A stretch of DNA of 64,000 nt, from the NCBI RefSeq assembly GCF_004683885.1, contig NZ_CP038440.1:1584001-1648000 (forward strand), read 5' to 3'. Each line of letters starts with the position of its first letter. Position 1 is the stretch's first letter. Positions 28,057 through 35,100 of the stretch are shown here, one piece after another. The DNA is from Brevundimonas sp. MF30-B. GTDB lineage: Bacteria > Pseudomonadota > Alphaproteobacteria > Caulobacterales > Caulobacteraceae. The notes under the pieces are model-generated. The model worked only from the letters and a program-made list of their open reading frames with translations. It had not been told where the DNA came from and did not search any database. The position numbers and the translations under genes are program-made.

Positions 28057-28658
28057 TGGCCGCCTCCGCCGGGCCGGAGATCGAACGGCTCATCTCTCTG
28101 CTGGCCAAGCTGCCCGGCATGGGCCCTCGCTCGGCGCGCCGCGCCGCGTTGGCCCTGTTGAAGCGACGTGAGCAGCTGCTCGTGCCGCTGGCCGCCGCCC
28201 TGGCCGATACGGCCGAGAAGGTGGTCAGCTGCTCGGTCTGCGCGGCGCCCGATACGCGCGACCCGTGCTCCATTTGCGCCGATCCGAACCGTGACAACGG
28301 CCTGATCTGCGTGGTCGAGGAGGCCGGCGCCCTGTGGGCCATGGAGCGGTCCGGCGCCTTTCGCGGCAAATATCATGTGCTGGGCGGACTTCTGTCGGCG
28401 CTGGACGGCGTGGGCCCCGACCAGCTTCGCGTCACCGAACTGATCGGTCGGGCGCGCGGCGGCGAGGCCAAGGAGGTCGTGCTGGCCCTGCCCGCCACCG
28501 TCGACGGCCAGACTACCGCCCACTATCTGGCCGAACGGCTGAGCGCGGCAGGAGTCGAGGTCACCAGCCTGGCGCGCGGCGTGCCTGTCGGCGGCGAGTT
28601 GGACTGGCTGGACGACGGCACGATCATCCAAGCCCTGCGCGCGCGCCGTCCGGCGTGA
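28056..28658 (+). CDS. recR: recombination protein RecR
   Basis: 200 aa. N-terminal helix-hairpin-helix (LPGMGPRSARRAALALL), a C4 zinc finger (CSVCAAPDTRDPCSIC), then a Toprim domain (ICVVEEAGALWAMERSG, YHVLGG...LDGVGP) and a C-terminal Walker B-like end with TSLARGVPVGGELDWLDDGT. RecR forms a ring that loads RecA with RecO/RecF at gaps. The start overlaps the YbaB stop by one base. No recF or recO lies in the window. Confidence 0.96.
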   Translation: MAASAGPEIERLISLLAKLPGMGPRSARRAALALLKRREQLLVPLAAALADTAEKVVSCSVCAAPDTRDPCSICADPNRDNGLICVVEEAGALWAMERSGAFRGKYHVLGGLLSALDGVGPDQLRVTELIGRARGGEAKEVVLALPATVDGQTTAHYLAERLSAAGVEVTSLARGVPVGGELDWLDDGTIIQALRARRPA

Positions 28659-28795
28659 GGGCCGCGGGCCCCCTGGCTCATTTTGCGCGTGAAGAGACTC
28701 CCCGTAGGAACGGACTGCGAACACGGCGCGGCTGCGACCGCTTCTGACGAAGCGGGCGTGCTTGTGGATGACGGTGGCGGTTGGAGCATCCGGCG

Positions 28796-30187
28796 ATGAT
28801 TGAAGTGCTTGTTCTCGTGGTCCTGGCGGCGACAGCGGCCAGCTGCGTGATCGGGGCCCTGGCCTGGTCGGCGGCGAAACGCAGCGACCCAGGCCTGCTG
28901 CAGGAAGCGCTGCGGCGCGAACTGGCTGACATGCGCCAGGAGTTTGACCGCAAGGCCGCAACTCAGCGGCTGGAGTTGAATGACGCCCTGTCCAAAATGG
29001 GCGGGGGCCTGGACCAGCGGGTCGGCCAGTTGAACGAGAGCGTTCAGCTGCATTTCACAGCCTTTCGCGAGGCTCAGCAAAAGTCGGCCGACAACCTGGC
29101 CGAAAGCCAGCGTACGCGCCTCGGCGAGACCAATGCGGCGGTGTTGAAGCTGACCGAGACCCTGGCCCAGCAGCAGCTGGAAGGCCGCAAGTCCATGGCC
29201 GAGGAACTGGACAAGGTCCGAGCCGCCTTGGCCGACAACATGGAGAAGCTGCGCAAGGAGAACGAGGCCAAGCTGGAGGAGATGCGCAAGACCGTGGACG
29301 AGAAGCTTCAGTCCACCCTGGATCAGCGCCTGGATGCCAGCTTCAAGCAGGTCTCGGATCGGCTCGAGTCGGTGCAGAAGGGCCTAGGGGAGATGCAGAC
29401 CCTGGCCACGGGCGTAGGCGACCTGAAGCGGGTGCTGACCAATGTGAAGTCACGCGGCACCTGGGGCGAGGTGCAGTTGGGCGCTCTGCTTGAGGACACG
29501 CTGAACGCCGATCAATACGGCGGCCAGGTGCAGATCCGGCCCCGCAGCCCCGAGCGCGTCGATTTCGCCGTCCGTCTGCCGGGTCACGACGAAAACGGGC
29601 AGGTGTGGCTGCCCATCGACTGCAAGTTCCCGCATGAGGACTACGCCAGGCTGCTGGCGGCGCAGGACGCGGCCGACCCCGTGGCTGTGGACGCGGCGGG
29701 CAAGGGGCTGGAAAAAGCGGTGGCGGCTCAGGCGCGGTCGGTGTCCGAAAAGTATATCCACCCGCCGCATTCGACGGACTTCGCCTATCTTTACCTGCCG
29801 ACCGAGGGGCTGTTCGCCGAAATCGTACGCCGTGAAGGCTTCACCGCCGAACTGCGAAGCCGCTATCGCGTGGAGGTGGCCGGGCCCAGCACCCTCACGG
29901 CGCTGTTGAACAGCTTGCGGGTGGGGTTCCGCTCGCTTCAGATCCAGAAAAAATCCAGCGAGGTCTGGACCGAACTGGGCAAGGTGAAGTCGGCCTTCGA
30001 GAAATACGGCGACGCCCTGCACGCGGTCGACAAAAAGCTGGACGAGGCCCGCAACAAGGTGGCCGACGTCGGGCGCCGCCATACCGCCGTCATCCGCAGC
30101 CTGCGTAATGTCGAGGCCGTGCCGCTGCTGGCCGCCGATGACCCTGCCCGCCTTATTGCGCCGTCCGAAGACGTCGCCGCTGAGTAG
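28796..30187 (+). CDS. rmuC: DNA recombination protein RmuC
   Basis: 463 aa from ATG 28796. An N-terminal membrane segment (EVLVLVVLAATAASCVIGALA) precedes a long coiled-coil rich in Gln, Glu and Lys (about residues 40-200). The conserved RmuC nuclease-like domain follows: NVKSRGTWGEVQLGALLEDTL, VWLPIDCKFPHEDYARL, PHSTDFAYLYLPTEGLFAE and GPSTLTALLNSLRVGFR. RmuC limits DNA inversions in E. coli; the PD-(D/E)XK-like fold is inferred from the family. It ends the dnaX cluster, with a 137-base gap after recR. Confidence 0.93.
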   Translation: MIEVLVLVVLAATAASCVIGALAWSAAKRSDPGLLQEALRRELADMRQEFDRKAATQRLELNDALSKMGGGLDQRVGQLNESVQLHFTAFREAQQKSADNLAESQRTRLGETNAAVLKLTETLAQQQLEGRKSMAEELDKVRAALADNMEKLRKENEAKLEEMRKTVDEKLQSTLDQRLDASFKQVSDRLESVQKGLGEMQTLATGVGDLKRVLTNVKSRGTWGEVQLGALLEDTLNADQYGGQVQIRPRSPERVDFAVRLPGHDENGQVWLPIDCKFPHEDYARLLAAQDAADPVAVDAAGKGLEKAVAAQARSVSEKYIHPPHSTDFAYLYLPTEGLFAEIVRREGFTAELRSRYRVEVAGPSTLTALLNSLRVGFRSLQIQKKSSEVWTELGKVKSAFEKYGDALHAVDKKLDEARNKVADVGRRHTAVIRSLRNVEAVPLLAADDPARLIAPSEDVAAE

Positions 30188-30220
30188 ACGGGAAAGCGAC
30201 CCGGACGCATAGACAAGCGT

Positions 30221-30283
30221 GCTTGACAGCAGCGGGATGCGGGTGTAAATGATGCTTGTCATTTAGCACAGGAAGCTTGTCAT
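30221..30283 (+). promoter_or_regulatory. three GCTTG(A/T)CA boxes, candidate operator of the XRE regulator
   Basis: Boxes lie at 30221-30228, 30254-30261 and 30275-30282. The last two are 21 bases apart (two helical turns) and extend to GCTTGTCAT. The first overlaps the -35 and forms an inverted repeat CAAGC-GT-GCTTG with bases 30214-30218. The third covers the ATG of the first gene. Autoregulation by the XRE protein encoded two genes on is inferred. Confidence 0.45.
30223..30251 (+). promoter_or_regulatory. predicted sigma-70 promoter of the membrane protein/XRE operon
   Basis: TTGACA at 30223-30228, a 17-base spacer and TAAATG at 30246-30251. The -35 is perfect and the -10 weak. It lies 31 bases before the ATG at 30282. 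Confidence 0.55.
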
Positions 30284-30713
30284 GTCGTCCTCAAGGTCAA
30301 GGCGCGTTCACGGCCTTAGAGCCTACACCACCGTGTTGTTAGTGGCGCTCGCCGCAGGGCTGATCGCCGGTGCTGGAACCGGGTTACTGGCGCTGATGCC
30401 CGGCCCGCTGGGTACGCTGCTGACAGTGGGTGTCCTGGCTCTGGCCATGGCCTCGGTGTTTGCGGCGGTCGTCTGGTGGTGGCGGGGCATCGACGAAGCT
30501 GCGCGCGAGGCGCACAAATGGGCCTGGTGGTGGGGCGGGACCGCAGGGATGGTGGTTGGCGCTGTGGCGCTGATGACCCTGACCCTTCGCGGCGAAGCTT
30601 TGGTCGGACAATCCCCGGCGGGCGCCATGGCGACCGGCATGCTGGCCATGCTGCTGCTGCCCGTGCTCGGCTACTCGGCAGCCTGGGTCTTCTGGTGGCT
30701 TAGGAACCGGTAG
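30282..30713 (+). CDS. small four-helix inner membrane protein
   Basis: 143 aa. Four hydrophobic segments are visible (about 17-40, 46-68, 84-106 and 117-139), with a WWWRGIDEAAREAHKWAWWWG loop between the second and third. I recognise no named family. The pattern of a membrane protein encoded 5 bases upstream of a 67-aa XRE regulator is a recurrent bacterial arrangement of unknown purpose. Repeated GCTTGTCAT boxes surround its start codon, so the pair is probably autoregulated. Confidence 0.8.
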   Translation: MSSSRSRRVHGLRAYTTVLLVALAAGLIAGAGTGLLALMPGPLGTLLTVGVLALAMASVFAAVVWWWRGIDEAAREAHKWAWWWGGTAGMVVGAVALMTLTLRGEALVGQSPAGAMATGMLAMLLLPVLGYSAAWVFWWLRNR

Positions 30714-30718
30714 GCGTC

Positions 30719-30922
30719 ATGAACAATCGTCTCAAGGTTCTGCGGGCGGAGCGCGACTGGAGTCAGGCGCATCTGGCCGACCAGCTCGGCGTCAGCCGGC
30801 AGACCGTGAATGCCCTTGAAACCGGGCGTTACGACCCGTCCCTGCCGCTCGCTTTCAAGATCGCGCGGGTTTTTGGACAGCCGATCGAAGCCATCTTCAT
30901 CGAAGAGGAGACTGCGCTATGA
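30719..30922 (+). CDS. XRE-family helix-turn-helix regulator (small, YozG-like)
   Basis: 67 aa, almost entirely the HTH domain: NNRLKVLRAERDWSQAHLAD, then LGVSRQTVNALE as the recognition helix, and FKIARVFGQPIEAIFIEEE. Single-domain XRE proteins of this type bind short operators as dimers. It is placed 5 bases after the membrane protein gene and is very probably co-transcribed. Its stop overlaps the ATG of a 25-codon frame. Confidence 0.92.
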   Translation: MNNRLKVLRAERDWSQAHLADQLGVSRQTVNALETGRYDPSLPLAFKIARVFGQPIEAIFIEEETAL

Positions 30923-30996
30923 ACGCCGCCTCAACCGATCGATGGGCCCGTCTCGCCAGGGGCTTTATCGGCTTCGCCGCCGCCTTTCCGGAGTGA
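30919..30996 (+). CDS. putative 25-aa peptide coupled to the XRE gene
   Basis: The frame starts in the ATGA overlap with the XRE stop and ends at TGA 30994-30996, four bases before the next ATG (31001). The peptide is NAASTDRWARLARGFIGFA plus a few residues, mildly hydrophobic. It may be the remnant of a longer membrane protein, or a coupling frame that hands ribosomes to the TraB/GumN gene. Real expression is not shown by the sequence. Confidence 0.35.
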   Translation: MNAASTDRWARLARGFIGFAAAFPE

Positions 30997-31000
30997 CGAC

Positions 31001-31963
31001 ATGACCTGTCTTCAGCGACTGAAAAGCTTCACACGGCTGGCCGTCGGCGCGGCCCTGGGGCTGAGCCTGTTCGCCACCGTGATAGCGCCCCCGACGACGG
31101 GGCTTGCCCAGGTCGAGCCGACCTCGGCGCCGAGCCCGGCCGTTCGCGCGGCCGAAGGCGAGGGACCCCGATTGTGGGTGGTGCGCGACGCGGATTCGAC
31201 CCTCTATCTGTTCGGCACGGTGCATGTGTTGAGGCCCGACACCGGTTGGTGGACGCCGCGCCTGCAGCAGGCGTTCGACAGCGCCGATGAACTGTGGCTG
31301 GAGTTTGCAGAGGTAGACGATTCTGCAGCGGTCGCGCGGGCTCTGCAAAGACACGGGATGACGCCCGACCGACCCCTGTCCAGCGTGCTGGAGCCCGAGA
31401 TCCTGGCGCGGGTCGACGCCGCCGCCCGCACCCTGGGAATGAGCGGCGCAATGGTCGAGCCGATGCGACCATGGGCTGCGGCGATGCTCATCACCCTTGC
31501 GGGGCTCGACAAGGCGGGGTTCGACGCCAAGTCCGGTGTGGAACTGACCGTCGCACGCATGGCCCGGGCCGCCGGCAAGCCCATCCGTGGGTTCGAGACA
31601 GCCGATCAGCAGGTGGGTCTGATCGCCGCCATGAGCGAGCCCGCTCAGGTGCGCTTCCTGGAATCCACCTTGGAGGACTTTGATCGCGCGACACAACAGT
31701 TGGACGACATGGTCCAGGCCTGGGCTGACGGTGACGTCGACGCGCTGGACGCGGTCATGACAGCCGAAATGCGCGACAAGAACCCTGAAGCCTACGATCG
31801 CATGATCGTGCGCCGCAACGCCGCCTGGGCGAGGCAGATCCGCAGCCTGATGGAAGGAGAGGGCACGGTCTTCATCGCAGTGGGCGCGGGTCACCTGGCC
31901 GGCGACGACAGCGTGCAGGCTCTCCTGGCGCGTCAGGGGGTCACGGTCACCGAGGTGCGGTGA
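31001..31963 (+). CDS. TraB/GumN family protein
   Basis: 320 aa with an N-terminal export signal (hydrophobic core about 13-35). The core follows the TraB/GumN pattern: LWVVRDADSTLYLFGTVHVL, WWTPRLQQAFDSADELWLEF, MRPWAAAMLI, GVELTV...PIRGFETADQQ, and a C-terminal FIAVGAGHLAGDDSVQALL block. The conserved Glu/His residues of these motifs place it with the Tiki/TraB putative metalloprotease superfamily. Its substrate in bacteria is unknown. It is the last core gene before the tRNA-Gly island. Confidence 0.9.
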   Translation: MTCLQRLKSFTRLAVGAALGLSLFATVIAPPTTGLAQVEPTSAPSPAVRAAEGEGPRLWVVRDADSTLYLFGTVHVLRPDTGWWTPRLQQAFDSADELWLEFAEVDDSAAVARALQRHGMTPDRPLSSVLEPEILARVDAAARTLGMSGAMVEPMRPWAAAMLITLAGLDKAGFDAKSGVELTVARMARAAGKPIRGFETADQQVGLIAAMSEPAQVRFLESTLEDFDRATQQLDDMVQAWADGDVDALDAVMTAEMRDKNPEAYDRMIVRRNAAWARQIRSLMEGEGTVFIAVGAGHLAGDDSVQALLARQGVTVTEVR

Positions 31964-31968
31964 GCATT

Positions 31969-32015
31969 TGGAGCGGGCAGCGGGAATCGAACCCGCACGA
32001 GCAGCGTGGGAAGCT
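31969..32015. repeat. left att repeat (partial tRNA-Gly copy)
   Basis: Minus-strand copy of the tRNA-Gly 3' half, from CCA through the T-arm and variable region to the anticodon stem. It is identical to 34933-34979 except for G at 32006 (T at 34970). It lacks the 5' half, so it cannot make a tRNA. Confidence 0.9.
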
Positions 32016-32047
32016 CGACGAAAGCCCGCTCCAACAACCGTCTAGCT

Positions 32048-32726
32048 GCAAAACAGGGCCGAGCACAAGCAGGCCGAGCTCGACAAAGACTGGCGGTTCG
32101 GGGACGAGGAGCGAGCGGAGCGGATGGGCACGTTCGATCGCAACGCCAACCGTCAGATCCAGCTATTCGATCACCGCGAAACCGAGCGCCTGCGTTCCGA
32201 GTTTCGAAGCTATGGCCGTGAGGTCGTCGGCGCCATCGAGGCTGGTCGGATCGGCGAGTACATCGGTGATCGCCTGAAAGAGCGGCTGATGGACGGGGGG
32301 GGTGGACGCGCTTTTCAATATGCTTAGCAGAGCCGGAGACGGTGGTGGTGGTGGCTGGCTCAAGTCGGCCTTCAGCGTGGCCAAGGCGGCCTTTGGCGGT
32401 GAGCGGGCCAGCGGTGGTGAGACCAGGGCCGGAAGCTTCTACACGACCGTGGAGCACGGCCGGCCGGAGTTGGTGATGCTGAGCGGTCAGGGGCACGTCC
32501 TGAGCAATGCCGAGACCGCCAAGATGATCGCCGGCTACCAGGATGATCGTAGGACAACTGCGGAGCCATCGGTGGTCGTTAATTGCCCCCGATCAACATC
32601 TACGCCGAGGGCGCCGATAAGGACGGCCTGATGCGGGTGGAGCAGTCCCTTGATCAGTTTCGCCAAGACATGCCCAACATCGCCGTGCAGAGCGTCGCGG
32701 ACGCCCGTCAACGAAGGATGTTCTGA
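32048..32726 (+). pseudogene. phage tail tape-measure protein, C-terminal remnant
   Basis: Three successive frames give one continuous protein sense. The first carries AEHKQAELDKDWRFG through IGEYIGDRLKERLMDGG. After a frame shift in a run of eight G (32294-32301) comes MLSRAGDGGGGGWLKSAF, GGETRAGSFYTTVEHGRPE and LSGQGHVLSNAETAKMI. After a second shift near 32575-32590 comes PINIYAEGADKDGL to VADARQRRMF and TGA. The GRPELVM and VxDARQRR features are typical ends of lambda-type tape-measure proteins. The N-terminus is missing, because a stop lies just upstream of 32048. The G-run shift could be a sequencing error, but the second break would remain. Confidence 0.65.
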
Positions 32727-32845
32727 TGAGCGATGCCGCCCCTTCAGCGTGCCCTGCGCCCAGCTTCTTTGAGGCGGCTGTCGACTGGACGGTGAGCGCT
32801 CACGTCGAACAGACCGAACCGGGCACCTGCGTGGTCGGGTCATGA
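32726..32845 (+). CDS. small phage-like hypothetical protein
   Basis: 39 aa (MSDAAPSACPAPSFFEAAVD...). The ATG overlaps the TGA of the tape-measure remnant and its own stop overlaps the next ATG, a spacing typical of phage tail genes. It is probably the truncated N-terminus of a downstream tail protein. No family is recognised. Confidence 0.35.
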   Translation: MSDAAPSACPAPSFFEAAVDWTVSAHVEQTEPGTCVVGS

Positions 32846-33012
32846 TGATGAACCGCGAGGGCATGCAGATTGGAATCGGCGCGCCGTTCGTCTGGCCGGA
32901 CAACTATGAGGACCGCGACATGGAGGCGGCTGGCCTCGCTGCCGCAGCGAAGATTCTCCAGCACCTAACGGACAAGCTGGGCGCAACTGCCCGCGAGATA
33001 TTAGGCGTATGA
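32842..33012 (+). CDS. small hypothetical protein
   Basis: 56 aa, acidic and alanine-rich at the end (EAAGLAAAAKILQHLTDKLG). ATGs at 32842, 32845 and 32848 are all possible; the first overlaps the previous stop as ATGA. It may be the displaced C-terminal part of the frame before it. Function unknown. Confidence 0.4.
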   Translation: MMMNREGMQIGIGAPFVWPDNYEDRDMEAAGLAAAAKILQHLTDKLGATAREILGV

Positions 33013-33205
33013 TCGGCTAGAGCAACAAGCCACGAGGGGAAGAATCATAGCGCGGTGTGAGTGAGACTTCTGCGGGCCGCGCTTGTCCAGCTAAGCCGAA
33101 CTTATTGCCCGATCAGGTACATCCACTTCGCTCCGACAACCGAAAACACGAGTCATCACTTGAACAAAAAAGGGGCGGGCGGAGACTATACAAGGCCCCT
33201 TGGTT

Positions 33206-33556
33206 TTATATCTTTGCCGCTCTGTTGGCGATTATTATATCGTAACCCGCAATGCACACGTATATGATAATCGCCGCGACAGATAGAATTACAAAAAGGT
33301 CCGAATAGAAACTGAGCCCTATTCCGATAAACATACAAAATACGGAAATGCCCGCCATCAGCATTCGTCGAGGCCTGAGGCGCTTATACGCTGACTCGAA
33401 TCTTTTGACTTCCTCCTTATCTCCCCAAGGAAGAACTCCAATTGCATAAGACGAAATTAAGGGGGGTAGTGCCCAATCGAAAATCAGTATGGATAAAACA
33501 ATAAACAATATTCCCATCAGCAGGTTACCATCATTCCGAACCTGCCTCCGAAACAT
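33206..33556 (-). CDS. small membrane protein next to RHS tip (candidate immunity protein)
   Basis: 116 aa from ATG 33556, which has AAGG about 6 bases upstream. In-frame GTG 33628 overlaps the RHS stop as GTGA and is the alternative. Three hydrophobic stretches are visible: LLMGILFIVLSILIFDWALP, MLMAGISVFCMFIGIGLSFY and FVILSVAAIIIYVCIAGYDI, with a charged KEEVKRFESAYKRLRPRR loop. GC content is far below that of the neighbourhood and rare codons (ATA, AGA, TTA) are frequent, so it is of foreign origin. The immunity role is inferred only from its place directly downstream of an RHS C-terminus; it has no recognised family. Confidence 0.6.
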   Translation of the reverse strand: MFRRQVRNDGNLLMGILFIVLSILIFDWALPPLISSYAIGVLPWGDKEEVKRFESAYKRLRPRRMLMAGISVFCMFIGIGLSFYSDLFVILSVAAIIIYVCIAGYDIIIANRAAKI

Positions 33557-33624
33557 TACCTTGTAGTCGCAACTGTCTTGGACATGAGGCGCAGCCTGCG
33601 CCCCGGCATTCCGCAAAGCTCTTG

Positions 33625-34467
33625 TCACGGAGCCCCGAAAGCCAGCCCAACCATAGTAACTGTCGCATTCCCGTATCGGCCATCCGAAAAATTCAAAAGA
33701 ATTGAGGCTACGTCAAAACCATACGACACCAGGCCAGCCCCGGCCGCCACTCCTCCCAAGCCGACGCCGCCCACTACGGTTGGCGAGTATACCACAGCTC
33801 CGCCCGCCGCTGCCAAAGCCAAACCGCCAGAGAATTCGCTTAGTTCGCCTGCGAAATCGACCACTTCTCCTCGCCACGAGTTGGCGGGCCGACATTCTAA
33901 AGACGGCATGGTGAACCGGTTGGTTCGTATCACCTCGGACGTTCGTGCGGGCGCCGTAACCACCACATCAGCGAGCTGATGGACTAGGTCGTTGAACAAG
34001 GGCCGGCCAGTGTTCGTCCAGCTGCCCCAATTACCAGACCACAGCCCCCATTCCGCGAACCTGCGTCTCATCGCTTCTACGAGGATATCTTCCAGTTCCG
34101 TAGCGTCGTCACATTGGGGGTCACCGGGTGTCGGGCACAGCCCCAGCGGGTCGACCCAGTTCATGGGGTCTGCGCCGACGTAGGCGTAGAGGTTGGCCCC
34201 TGCGGCGTAGCCGATCGGGTCGGTCTGCAGGAACCGGCCGAGTTGCGGCGCATAGGCCCGCGCCCGGTAGTGATAAGCCTGGGCCTGCGGCAGCCAGACC
34301 TGTCCCCTGTATTGGAACGTCCCGGCGTTGTTCGGGCCGGGCACGCCGTATTCGTCGTAGGTGTTCAGCGCGGTGACGGCACCGACGCTCCCGCACCGAC
34401 CAACGACCTCGACACCGAGCTGGCCGAGTTCGAGGCCCGACATGGTAACCGTTAAGATCAAGGGCAT
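33625..34467 (-). CDS. RHS repeat-associated core protein, C-terminal fragment
   Basis: Open frame of 280 codons. RHS-like sequence runs from about residue 28: AVTALNTYDEYGVPGP, QVWLPQAQAYHYRARAYAPQ, then the RHS core end LGRFLQTDPIGYAAGANLYAYV and the cleavage-type motif ADPMNWVDPLGL. After that the C-terminal tip (about residues 110-280) has no recognised toxin domain; it is Ala/Gly/Val-rich near its end (FSGGLALAAAGGAVVYSPTV). The first 27 residues come from unrelated sequence, so the true N-terminus (signal, YD repeats) is missing and this is an orphan tip. Translation is doubtful unless recombined with a full RHS gene. Confidence 0.75.
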   Translation of the reverse strand: MPLILTVTMSGLELGQLGVEVVGRCGSVGAVTALNTYDEYGVPGPNNAGTFQYRGQVWLPQAQAYHYRARAYAPQLGRFLQTDPIGYAAGANLYAYVGADPMNWVDPLGLCPTPGDPQCDDATELEDILVEAMRRRFAEWGLWSGNWGSWTNTGRPLFNDLVHQLADVVVTAPARTSEVIRTNRFTMPSLECRPANSWRGEVVDFAGELSEFSGGLALAAAGGAVVYSPTVVGGVGLGGVAAGAGLVSYGFDVASILLNFSDGRYGNATVTMVGLAFGAP

Positions 34468-34932
34468 TTACACCGTTCGATCTAAGGGCCGGGCCTATCA
34501 CTACGCTTGGTGAAGCGGCCCTCGGCTGTACGGCGCGCCAGGGTCGCTGGAGTTCCTGGAGAGCTATCAGGAGGCTTTGGCCAGCCGCCGGCCGAAGGAT
34601 GACGACCGCATCCGCGCGCTGGTGATGCTTTACCGCTCCAGCCCCGCTTTCACCGGTCTGGCCGACAGCACCCGCAAACAGTGGAACCGCTGGCTCGACC
34701 GGATCGTGGAGCCCTTCGGCGAGCTTCGCGTCGCCAGTTCGATCGCGCCGACAAGATCGGGCCCATCATCCGCCGCTGGCGCAACCGCTGGGCCGACAAG
34801 CCCCGCACGGCCGACTATGGCTTGCAGGTGCTGTCCCGGTTGCTGTCTCACGCGGTGGACCTGGACAAGATCAGCGCCAACCCCTGCGAGGGCATCAAGC
34901 AGCTGTATCGATCGGACCGAGCCAACCTGATC
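34442..34932 (+). pseudogene. tyrosine recombinase (phage integrase), broken and truncated
   Basis: From ATG 34442 the frame reads KIKGIYTVRSKGRAYHYAW then TGA (34511-34513), where an Arg codon is expected. It continues in the same frame with RLYGAPGSLEFLESYQEAL and LADSTRKQWNRWLDRIVEPFG. A one-base loss near 34734 shifts to QFDRADKIGPIIRRWRNRW and LSRLLSHAVDLDKISANPCEG. This is the arm-binding/SAM-like N-terminal half of an integrase. The catalytic domain is absent: the sequence runs straight into the att repeat after NLIW. A normal one would be near 350-400 aa. Confidence 0.8.
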
Positions 34933-34979
34933 TGGAGCGGGCAGCGGGAATCGAACCCGCACGAGCAGCTTGGGAAGCT
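34933..34979. repeat. right att repeat within intact tRNA-Gly
   Basis: The 3' 47 bases of the tRNA-Gly(CCC) gene, matching 31969-32015 with one difference. It marks the right junction of the island. Confidence 0.9.
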
Positions 34980-35006
34980 GCCAGGCTACCACTACATCAT
35001 GCCCGC
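34933..35006 (-). tRNA. tRNA-Gly (anticodon CCC)
   Basis: 74 nt with CCA. Acceptor GCGGGCA pairs with TGCCCGC, anticodon stem GCAGC/GCTGC encloses loop TTCCCAA (anticodon CCC), and the T-arm is GCGGGTTCGATTCCCGC. The 3' half is the attachment site of the adjoining island. Confidence 0.97.
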
Positions 35007-35100
35007 GGCGCCGCCCCGAGCCATAGCGCAGCGGACGGTGGCTTCACAAGCGGGAGCCTTTGTCCTCGCGGCGTGTTCTGGCCCGACGCGGAGGGCGAAC

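Larger units (their letters stand above)
31969..34979. mobile_element. decayed genomic island in tRNA-Gly(CCC)
   Basis: The segment is bounded by 47-bp direct repeats (31969-32015 and 34933-34979, one mismatch) that equal the 3' half of tRNA-Gly(CCC), including CCA. The intact tRNA is at the right end. Inside are a tape-measure remnant, two small phage-like frames, an AT-rich stretch (33.0-33.7 kb, well below the GC of the flanks), an RHS C-terminal fragment, and a broken tyrosine integrase next to the tRNA. This is the classic outline of a tRNA-targeted integrative element that has lost most of its body and can no longer move by itself. Confidence 0.85.

Noticed and set aside
33057..33245. 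62-aa plus-strand frame with a C-terminal hydrophobic stretch (GTG start)
   Set aside because: It overlaps the end of the minus-strand membrane gene and owes its hydrophobic end to the complement of that AT-rich DNA; weak start and no homology.
34681..35100. N-terminal extension of the DUF1206 gene
   Set aside because: It includes integrase relic and tRNA-Gly sequence; the family start is at 35101.
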